Shown: one piece after another, positions 55,502-64,000 of the stretch
Layout of the letters: each line of letters opens with the position of its first letter
Position numbering within the stretch: the stretch's first letter is position 1
Assembly (NCBI GenBank): GCA_963675135.1
Contig: OY776119.1
Span: 81,895,727-81,959,726, forward strand
Origin: Galeopsis tetrahit
Taxonomy: Eukaryota; Streptophyta; Magnoliopsida; Lamiales; Lamiaceae
DNA: 64,000 nucleotides
Direction: 5' to 3'
Made by a program: the position numbers and the translations under genes
Notes under the pieces: generated by a model
Told to the model about the DNA's origin: nothing
Database searches by the model: none
The model's input: only the letters and a program-made list of their open reading frames with translations

Positions 55502-56829
55502 GGGCGTGAATGACATAATTTTTAGGTAATTAATCACATGATTCTGCATTAAAGTAAATATTTTAACAATTTTCTTAGTTTTATTATGTATAGTAGTAGT
55601 ATTAATTATTTTAAAATGTCACCTTTGTACCAGCCAAAAGATACCAAATAGTAACTAATCTTACTTTTTGCAGAATTTGTACCTACCAAGACTTCATATC
55701 AGTTTTTATAATTTTCTTTTATTTGTTTATTCCTTATTAATTTTTATATATATATAATTTTTTTTAACATTTCGTAATCTCAAAGATTTCACTTATTTAT
55801 TCTGTATGACATTACTACTTATCTTACATACATTAATAAAATTAAAAGGATATTAATGTTCTTATATATTTTATCATATTTTTTTAATTTTTATGTCCAA
55901 TCAATCTGAAGATAGTTTTGATAGGGAAGGAGTAAATAACATATCATTTCACCCCATTTCTTTATCACGCAATATACATAAATTCAATTCAGAAGATCAT
56001 ATCATAATATATTTACTTTTCTTATTATTCTATTTATTTTAATTGACTGAATATGTAAATATTATGTGTACATTTATTGCACTGCCTATATGAGAAGAAG
56101 TCTACTCTGACGTGATATAAAATTTGGAATAATATTTTAGAACATATATCGCTAATTAACTATACATTCGAAATTTAATTAAGAGGTCGATTATATATAT
56201 GGTGTTTGACGTACACCATATAAATTAATTTGTTGTTTGATTTAGAATGTTATTTCGGTTGTGACGATTGATCCGGCCAATTAATTTATATGGCCACCAG
56301 GCCCACTACAAAATGTGTTTAATGCAAATGATAAAACATGTACTTCTATTATTAATAGTCAATTTTCATGTAGTGGTATGAGATGCATCGTAGTTTTTTT
56401 TGTCAAACCCATCATACATATTTTTATAGATGCATGCGTATTTATATAAATTTATATACATATTAATGTATATATATGTATGTTCAAAATATTCCATACT
56501 ATGAAAGACTATTTAGACAATTACATATTTTAAATTGAATTACTTAATGTAGATATTGTATATATTAAAATTAATTAAAACTTAGGCACGGCGGAAATAA
56601 TTTAACCCGAGGAATCCTTATACGGGACGAGTTTCAGATCCATGAATTTTTCGGCAGGACGTGACGGAAAACAGGACAAACCCGTTCCAAAGCCGCTTCA
56701 TTGTCATCCCTACATTCTTACACTAATAACAAATTAAAAAATATATGTATGTAATAATTTTATTGTTAAATTATTTCGTGATAGTGATTAGTTTTGGTTA
56801 AAGCTTTTTTTTTTTTATAATGATACGTG
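55502..56829. other. Non-coding region upstream of the S1-like gene
   Basis: AT-rich; no gene. Two possible transposon relics: a 72-bp segment 56304-56375 with CACTACAAAATG and CATGTAGTG ends (no target duplication), and 56585-56715, whose minus strand starts GTAGGGATGACAATG as in a common plant hAT MITE family. Confidence 0.4.
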
Positions 56830-57239
56830 GGGATTGGGGATGAATGTCAAAATAGGTCGCCAGATCAGAAGCTCCCTCAAGGTCTCGTCTACAAGCAGCC
56901 ATCAGCTAATAGGTGACCTAAAAGCACTTTGACAACACTTTTAATATAATTAAATAGATCATTTTTAGATAATTAATACTATAAATTAATTAATTACATT
57001 CTTCTTGTAAAAGCTGGAACTTTAAAATGAAATTAAAAACAATATTCTTTCATTTAGTTTCACGCTCAAATATCCTGAATTTAATTTTTACTCATAGCTA
57101 GCAAACTCCACCCGATCATATTAAATTATTTATTCGATGGACTTCCTTCGTAAAAAGTAGATGCGATAATCCGATTCACGAGTAAAAAAAAGTGTTAGAG
57201 AATTAATATAAACGAATTAATTTTACACGTTTACACAAG
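56830..57239 (+). repeat. Dispersed repeat family R1, copy 3, left half
   Basis: Contains GTCTCGTCTACAAGCAGCC, TGTTAGAGAATTAATATAAA and GAATTAATTTTACACG. Interrupted after ACAAG (57235-57239) by the solo LTR; the right half resumes at 61158. Confidence 0.6.
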
Positions 57240-58344
57240 TTTTGGTCCCAGAAGTGAGTTTAAGATTGAACGAAGTAAAAGTGTAGAGGGAAGGGATGAA
57301 TAGACTTTTAAACTTTTTTCAAAATATATTAGAGTGTAAAGTTTAGTCTGCTGATATTACACGGCTGATTTTTAGTCTGCTGATTTCACAATCAGTTAAC
57401 TAACAAACAACTTAGTTATATCTTTCAGTTTAGAATGCCGATTTAATGAGCCCTTATGATTATACTCACTTAACCTATGAAAATACTTTGTGTGATCTTG
57501 TTTGTAAGTCTACTCGTCTACTCAGTTAGATTTTACAATCCGACTGTTTATACGAATAATCTTCTAAAAAAATAATGAAATATGAAATACTGTAAAGTAA
57601 ATTCGAGACACGAGATTTTATAGTGGTTCGACCAAATTGTGAAATTCACTTCTTGTGGTTTTGAGTTCAAGTCTAAGATTTTGATCTTTTCGATTACACC
57701 ACCAGTTGTATTTTCGATCTACTAGTAATGTAGAGAAACTAGCACTCTTTACAACGAACTTATCCAACTAAAAATGAATAAAAATTTCTTGAATCTTCTA
57801 AGTCTTTTGATCTTCTTCTACGAACTTGGCTTCTTCTTTGATCTTCAATAAACTCTGCGAGTTTCTTGCTTCTTACTTTGATTCGCTCTAATTGCTTATT
57901 CATTCTCAATAGTTTCAGTAGTCTTCCACGAATGAAGATCTTCAGGTATTTATAGACTTTAGTTCGCAAGTTAGCCGTTGAAAGTAACTAACTCTTGAAA
58001 ATAACTATAAAACCATTTTTGTAACTTTCTTTAACCATTTCTTTAATTCAATTATATTCTTCATGACTTCTTTTTAGTTATTCTGTTACTTTAGAATATC
58101 CTTCCTTCTAACTGTCTTCGATCAGATAAATTTTTCAAACTTCTTCTTCAACTGAGTAAGTACTTTACTTAAGTACCTTACTTACACTACAAGAAAACTG
58201 CAATTTAGCCGCGAAAAAATTTGTTGCTAATTCTAATATTTTCGTCGCTAACGTGAGTTAGCAATGAAATAATTTTATTGCAGAATTTGTTGCTATATGC
58301 CCATAGCTAACGTGTTTGCGACAAAAAAAATTAATTTTGTCGCA

Positions 58345-58560
58345 AATGTTTGCGATGAAAAATTGAGTTTCATCGCAAAATATTAGCGACGAAAATTTGA
58401 GTTTCATCGCAAAATATTAGCGACAAAAATTTGAGTTTCATCGCAAAATATTAGCGACGAAAATATAAGTTTCGTCGCAAAATGTTAGCGACGAAAATAT
58501 GAGTTTCATCACAAAATGTTAGCGAGGAAAATCAAACATTTGTCGCAAACACGTTAGCGA
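58345..58560. repeat. 34-bp subterminal repeats of CACTA 2
   Basis: About six direct copies of GAGTTTCATCGCAAAATA followed by TTAGCGACGAAAAT, with single-base changes. Confidence 0.85.
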
Positions 58561-58932
58561 CGGGTGTATAGCAACAAATTCCGCGACAAAATTATTTCAT
58601 CGCTAACTCACAAATATTAGAATTTTTGTTGCTAATATTTGGCTATGATATCCGATTTACGAATCATTTTCTAAACCCACTTCCGTACTCGACCAACCCG
58701 GCCAACCCGCACCAACACCCAACCCGCCCCAACCCACACCCGACCCACCCCAACCGAACCAATTCAATCGTTCTCTAAACCCACTTCTGCACTCGACCCG
58801 CCCCAACCCGCATCAACACTCGAACCGACCCACCCCAACCCGTACCCAACCCACACCCGCCCCATCCCAACCCAACGCAACCCAACCCGCACCCACATAA
58901 TTCCCCCATTTTATTTAAATAAATATTTTATT

Positions 58933-59000
58933 TGGTCTTAGTGGGAATTGAACCCGGGTGGATGGGCGCCCATAGCTGGGCGCCTACCATTCGGGCAGAC
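58933..59000 (-). other. tRNA-like segment with B-box motif (CACTA 2)
   Basis: Minus strand: GTCTGCCCGAATGGTAGGCG then GGGCGCCC and CCCGGGTTCAATTCCCAC. B-box GGTTCAATTCC is at 58944-58954 and is closer to consensus than the CACTA 1 copy. The arms do not form a full cloverleaf by eye. Confidence 0.45.
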
Positions 59001-59398
59001 AGCTCTTTGATTCATTTTTTAATATTAATTATATATGTATTCAGTTGTTACTAATTTAGTTATTTTTACTCATTTAATTTAATAATCTATTTCACATTTA
59101 TTAATTGATTAATTTTTAACCTGTAACAACTATATATGTATATATATATTGTAATTTTTAAAACAATTCCAATTGTAAAAAATCAATGTTACTTTAAAAA
59201 TTTTTTAAAAATAATAAATATTACAACCAATCTTCATTCTTCCATCTTTAATTATGTCCATCTTCATTTGCATCATCATATTTATAAATATTTTTATAAA
59301 CATTCATACTAATTTATAAGACATAAAATTTGGAGAATTATTAAACATTTAATTATATAAATCGATTTTCTTGATTTAATAAGCATAGTTTATTTAAT

Positions 59399-60610
59399 AT
59401 TAGCCACAAAATATAATTATCATTGTTGTTCTTATTATTAACAACAAAATAAAATAATTTGATAAAAGTGTAGCGATAAAATATTTTAATTTTGTTGCAA
59501 ATATTAATTCCAAGAAATTAGCCACAAAAAATATATTTCATCGCAAAATAATAGCGACTAAATATAATTTTCATTGTTGTCCTAATTATTAACAACAAAA
59601 TAAAAGAATTTGTTGCTAGTTTAGCGATGAAATATTTTTATTTCATCGCAAAAAGTAATTTCAATAAATTAGCCACAAAAAATTATATTTCATCGCAAAA
59701 TATTAGTGACAAAATATAATTTTCATGTTGTTCTGATTATTAACAACAAAATGCAGCAATACGTTGCTAGTATAGCGATGAAATATTTTTATTTCATCGC
59801 AAAAAGTAATTTCAATAAATTAGCCACAAAAAATTATATTTCATCGCAAAATATTAGCGACAAAATATAATTTTCATTGTTGTTCTGATTATTAACAACA
59901 AAATGAAGCAATACGTTGCTAATATAGCAATGAAATATTTTAATTTCATCGCAAAAAATAATTTCAATAAATTAGCCACAAAAATTTATATTTCATCGTA
60001 AAATATTAGTAAGAAAATATAATTGTCATTGTTGCTCTGATTATTAACAACAAAATGATGTAGTTTGTTGCTAGTAAAGTGATTAAATATATAAATTTTG
60101 TTGCAAAAATTAATTTGAAGAAATTAGCCACAAAAATTTCTATTTCCTCGCAAAATATTAGCAACGGAATATAATTTTCATTTTTGTTCTGATTATTAAC
60201 AACAAAATGAAGCAATTTGCTGCTAATATAGCGATGAAATATATAAAATTTGTTGCAAAAATTAATTTCAAAAAATTAGCCACAAAAATTTCTATTTAAT
60301 CACAAAATATTAGCAACGAAATATAATTTTCATAGTTTTTTTGATTATTAACAACAAAATGAAGCAAATTGTTGCTAATATAGCGATGAAATATATAAAT
60401 TTTGTTGTAAAAAATAATTTCAAGAAATTAGCCAAGAAAATTTCTATTTCATCGCAAAATATTAGCGATGAAATATAATTTTCATTGTTGTTTTGATTAT
60501 TAACAACAAAATGAAACAATTTGTTGCTAATATAGCTATGAAATATATATATTTTGTTGCAAATATTAAATCTAACAATTTAGCCGCGAAAATTTATATT
60601 TCGTTGCTAA
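59399..60610. repeat. 151-bp tandem repeat array in CACTA 2
   Basis: Units begin with TTAGCCACAAAA at about 59518, 59669, 59820, 59972, 60123, 60276, 60427 and 60588, preceded by a shorter unit from 59399. Each contains TTTCATCGCAAAATATTAGCGAC and a TTGTTGTTCTGATTATTAACAACAA palindrome-like stretch. Two small minus-strand ORFs here are the same repeat read twice and are not genes. Confidence 0.9.
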
Positions 60611-61157
60611 AAATTGATTTTAGCGATGAAATTTAGATTTGTCGCAAAATTTTCGTCGCTATTCCCCCCATTTCTTGTAGTGTTAATTAAGTACCTTGGT
60701 GATCTTCTAGTCTTATGACTTCAGCTTCCTTAGTACTTTTCTTAAGTATAGTCTTCTTATCTTCACTTCTATACTTCTCTTCTTATATCTTCTATTCTTT
60801 GAACTCTGCTGACCGAACTTTAGTCTTCTGATCATTCTTCTTTGCTGATCATGAGGTCTTCTTAACCTGTTCTTATACTAAAGTAGAGTATTTCTAAGCC
60901 TACACTATAAGTTGACTATACAATCATTATCAGCTTAGTTCTTAATATTTAGATTATTTCAATCATATCATTCATTAGATAATATCAGATCATGTATCAG
61001 ATTACTATATCAGATGACTTAGTTAGGATGACTTGTTTTAACTAACTTTCATTATACTAATTATCTTCAAGTTTTTGGCCATCAAAACTTATATTCATCA
61101 AAATATATTATTTCATAGGACTTTGACTATTTTGTCTAGGATTCATATCCCAACAAG

Positions 61158-61310
61158 TTGAACTTTGTGGTTCAAACCAATGAACAAAGTGCCACGTACT
61201 TGGGCTCAACCCCAAAAGCCTCAAGTAGTAGAGGCTTCGTTTTGGATCCTTGTAGAAGATTCGAGGAAGTACACCCATGAGTCGGTGACGGCTTCTAGCT
61301 AGCATAGCTT
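61158..61310 (+). repeat. Dispersed repeat family R1, copy 3, right half
   Basis: CAAAGTGCCACGTACTTGGGCTCAA, GGATCCTTGTAGAAGATTCGAGGAAGT matches 15690-15780. Confidence 0.6.
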
Positions 61311-62935
61311 TTCTGAAGCGCTCATTGCATATATATATGGAGAAAAAATGGAAAAAATTTCTGTTATTTTGTCAAAAAATGGAAGAGCGAAAGATAATGA
61401 GATGAACGAAAAATACATTTCTTGAATGAGTGAGTGGTAGAATAACAAATGGTTTTAACTCTAGCTATGATTTTTTTTTTTTTGATTAAATGATCATTAA
61501 AATGAAATTTGGTTTAATTAAACAAATTTTTTTTTTTTCATTTTAGGCACATTATTTTCTCTATCTCTCAATCACATCACTTATACTTTATCTATTATTT
61601 TATCATATTTCATCTCATATTCATCTATTATTTTATCACTTTATCTATTATTTTATCGTACTTCATCTCATATTAATCTATTATTTTCTCTCTCACTATC
61701 ACATTAGTACTTATACAACATCTATTGTTTAATCATATTTTTTAATCAAAAAAAAAAAAAAAAAAAGAGAAACTTAATTTATGTGATGATGTGGCTTCTC
61801 TAAAAGCCTTCATTTTAAAAACTCTTAATTTATGTAATTTTAATTTTTTTAAATAATTTTCTCTTTCCTCTGCTTTCTCTCTCTTTCAAAATTTTAATTT
61901 TTAAAACTATTTTTTTTTTCTTTTCAATTATCTCTCTTCTTCACTTCTTCATCATATATTTTCTAATTACAATTATAATTTATTTTATAATATCAATTAT
62001 GCATTTTTAAAATTTTTCTTTCTCATTATTCTCTCATTTCTACGAGGATATATAAAATTGCATATATATACATTTAAAAAGAATTATACGGAGTATTATA
62101 CATTTTAAAAAAATCTCTTTATTCTCTCATTTCTACTAGGATATGTATAAAATTGCATATATATATTTTAGAATCGGGAAAAACAGAAAACACGACCAGG
62201 AAAAAGGGGTTCGATTTCAGAGAGATGGTGTTGAGGAATCAATCGATTGGGAAGATAGAGTGGAGAAACTGGACTCCAAGTCTATTATTGAGGACATGAT
62301 TGATGAGGTTCAATAATTTATGTTCTTAGTGAATATAAAATGGGTCTGGATATCTACACCCTCGAAATTACTCTGTACACCCATTGATTGTACAAGTAGT
62401 TAAAAAATGTTGTACTTGTGGATGCATAAAGCAATTTGGTGGGTGTTAGTAGTCGCGCCCTATAAATATTCGATCATGAAAACGAGATGTAAACAGAATG
62501 CACCTCTTCTTCTTCCTTAGAAATACACTCTCCTTTTTATGTTACGAGCTTAAATACGAAAAAAATTTAATGTGAGACGATCTCACAGTATGCGACAATG
62601 TGCGTCTTAGCTAGGCATGTTGTTCGTTATTTCTCTTTTCTATGGTAAATTGATAATTCAATGAATTTAAATGTGTGGTGTGTTGTACGATTCATTCCTA
62701 ATTTTATATGTGAGCATGTTACATAATTCGTTAACCCTCAGTTAACAATTGAACAATATATATGTTAGAAAAGAGTAACGTACATAGATGCCAAAAACAC
62801 TTTTTAGAAAACGAAGAATCGAGACTTGTGTAAACACAATTTTTTTAAAATAATATTCGTCATTCACTTTCGGTGCTAGTGACTATTAGGACGTTTGTTT
62901 TTCAGGATACAACGATTAAATTGCAAAAATACTAA
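61311..62935. other. Non-coding; Stowaway-like interior and a short direct repeat
   Basis: 61545-61745 resembles the inside of the Stowaway at 8659-8887 (TCTCAATCACATCACTTATACTTTATCTATTATTTTATCA, repeated) but lacks termini. 62018-62071 and 62111-62170 are a direct duplication (CTCTCATTTCTAC..AGGATAT..AAAATTGCATATATATA). At 62212-62320 a short open stretch reads ESIDWEDRVEKLDSKSIIEDMIDEVQ and stops; it could be an exon fragment but nothing supports it further. Confidence 0.45.
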
Positions 62936-63640
62936 CACAAATATTTTGCTTACGGCGAACCGAGAAATTGCCCGAAAAATATCACCGGAGTGTCAAGAAA
63001 ATTTTAACAAATACAAGAAGTAAGAAAAACAAATGCCAAAATGTGTTTGATCTCTCCAATTTTTCTCCAATTTTTCGTGTGTTTTTTAGGACTAGCTTAT
63101 GGAATGAACCTATTTATAGCCAACCCAAATGTATTATGTAGCCGCAATAAATATTGCAATTAAATTGGACCAAAACTGAAAAATTGACCAAAATTGTCAT
63201 TTGAATTAAATGACAACTTTTATGAATTTTTCAAAACACATCCGTAACCTTCATGCATTTTAATTCACACACAAGAGTAACCTACTGAATTCAATGCATG
63301 CGTGTAACCTTGGGCCATTAACCAAAATTCAAATTGAAAAACTGCCCGAAATTTAATTTATTTCGATAGTTACAAATGGAAAATTCGAGGCAAAAATAGC
63401 TTGTTCGTCCGCTATCACACTGGTGCGACATTCGTGTAATATTTACAAGCTACTAATGAGTTCATTATGCCCATTTCCTCATTAGATATTTTTCAATATA
63501 GGACAAAAACCGCTTCATTTTTTTCTACTCAAATTTCGGTTACAACAATTATTTTAAAAACCATTTTGCATTCATTCCAACTCCTCAATGGGTGAATGAG
63601 ATATCGAGTCGAAACTCACTTCGAAACACATTTTCCAACA
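62936..63640 (-). repeat. LTR-like repeat R2, copy 2
   Basis: Homologous to 25376-26033 and about 75 bp longer, with a minus-strand TATA-like CTATAAATAGG at about 63110-63120. Ends TTTTCCAACA at 63640. No second LTR or gag/pol is linked, so probably a solo LTR. Confidence 0.65.
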
Positions 63641-64000
63641 ATATATACAAGGACGGAGGGACATAGGGCCCAGCGGGGTCACTGGGCCCCCCACCCCTTT
63701 TTCTAATTTCTTTAATATATATTTCAAATGGTTTATTTAATTTTTTATTTATAATATTTAAGTTAATCTAGTGCTTCTAAATCAGGAAATCAGGTTTCAA
63801 TTTATGCTGTTTGCAATGATAATTTTTTTACATTTTACTGTATATATTTTTAAATATAGAATAATCCCTTTGCAAAAAAAATAAAAATAAATTATTAATA
63901 GTTGTTTTTCTTAGTTTTTGAATATTGCTATTTTTAACAATTTTGAAACTGTTTCATCCCTTCTTAATCGAAACAATTAAATATTATTCACTCGTTCACA
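63641..64000. other. Transposon-end-like GC block, then AT-rich DNA
   Basis: 63650-63705 (GGACGGAGGGACATAGGGCCCAGCGGGGTCACTGGGCCCCCCACC, in part) resembles a common plant transposon terminus; a GGATCCGCCCC complement-like end is at about 12470. The rest is AT-rich with no gene. Confidence 0.35.

Larger units (their letters stand above)
58185..60682. mobile_element. Non-autonomous CACTA element 2
   Basis: Ends CACTACAAGAAAACTG and complement CACTACAAGAAATGGGG; perfect 3-bp duplication TTA (58182-58184, 60683-60685). 2498 bp, no transposase. Left arm: TTTCATCGCAAAATATTAGCGACGAAAAT units (58340-58560). Middle: CCAACCC-rich array, tRNA-like segment. Right arm: a 151-bp tandem array. Confidence 0.95.
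57240..61152 (-). mobile_element. Solo LTR of the element A family, split by CACTA element 2
   Basis: Start TTTTGGTCCCAGAAG corresponds to TGTAGGTCCCTAAG of element A's LTR and the end ATTCATATCCCA is identical. The target duplication ACAAG lies at 57235-57239 and 61153-61157. A minus-strand TATA box occurs near 57948-57955. Without the CACTA it is about 1.41 kb. No internal gag or pol remains, so it arose by LTR-LTR recombination. The first base T in place of TG suggests age. Confidence 0.8.

Noticed and set aside
58933..59000. A functional tRNA gene
   Set aside because: B-box is good but acceptor and anticodon arms do not pair by eye.
60006..60519. Two similar 69-codon minus-strand ORFs
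   Set aside because: Both are the same 151-bp tandem unit of CACTA 2 read in one frame.
58345..60610. Regular repeats resembling a CRISPR array
   Set aside because: Plant nuclear context, no unique spacers, and the units are direct tandem or subterminal transposon repeats.

Overview
The window is a repeat-dominated stretch of a flowering-plant nuclear genome, most likely a eudicot. It is AT-rich and packed with Ty1/copia retrotransposons, CACTA, hAT and Stowaway DNA transposons and a LINE fragment. Only one gene looks like an ordinary host gene: a plant S1-type self-incompatibility-protein homolog at 55026-55439 (minus strand). All calls come from reading the sequence and the supplied translations; no database search was possible, so family names are by recognition.

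Layout, left to right. Element A (1-8290, minus) is a Sirevirus-like copia element whose 3' end lies outside the window. From 8.3 to 15.9 kb there is non-coding debris: a complete Stowaway MITE (8659-8887), a retroposon tail only 23 bp long, old LTR-like remnants, and a 5'-truncated spliced gene fragment (13246-13823). From 16.9 to 22.86 kb lies a decayed CACTA element (minus) with a tnp2-type transposase pseudogene that is itself interrupted by a hAT element. From 23.2 to 25.4 kb there is a second CACTA remnant (plus) with a Ulp1-like protease relic and hairpin-rich subterminal repeats.

The centre is a nested cluster. Element C (26119-54716, minus, TSD AATAT) is a Sirevirus-like element. Its RT domain was split by element B (31169-46946, plus, TSD CTTAC). 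B carries a LINE 3' fragment (36805-37661) in pol, bounded by a 17-bp duplication. C's right-hand LTR holds a hAT element (51741-52338) and a CACTA element (52647-54668), and the CACTA element itself contains a hAT MITE and a Stowaway-like piece. To the right are the S1-like gene, then a solo LTR related to A's LTR (57240-61152) split by another CACTA element (58185-60682), and further LTR debris to 64000.

The most interesting content is the coding matter between RNase H and the 3' LTR in both B and C. B carries a 307-codon and a 1276-codon ORF in one frame, separated by a single TAA and preceded by a TATA-box-like sequence. C carries a degraded counterpart at 27305-29407. In addition, in all three copia elements gag and pol lie in different frames, with the same -1 relationship, and two non-autonomous CACTA elements with different subterminal repeats share an internal cassette containing a tRNA-like B box.
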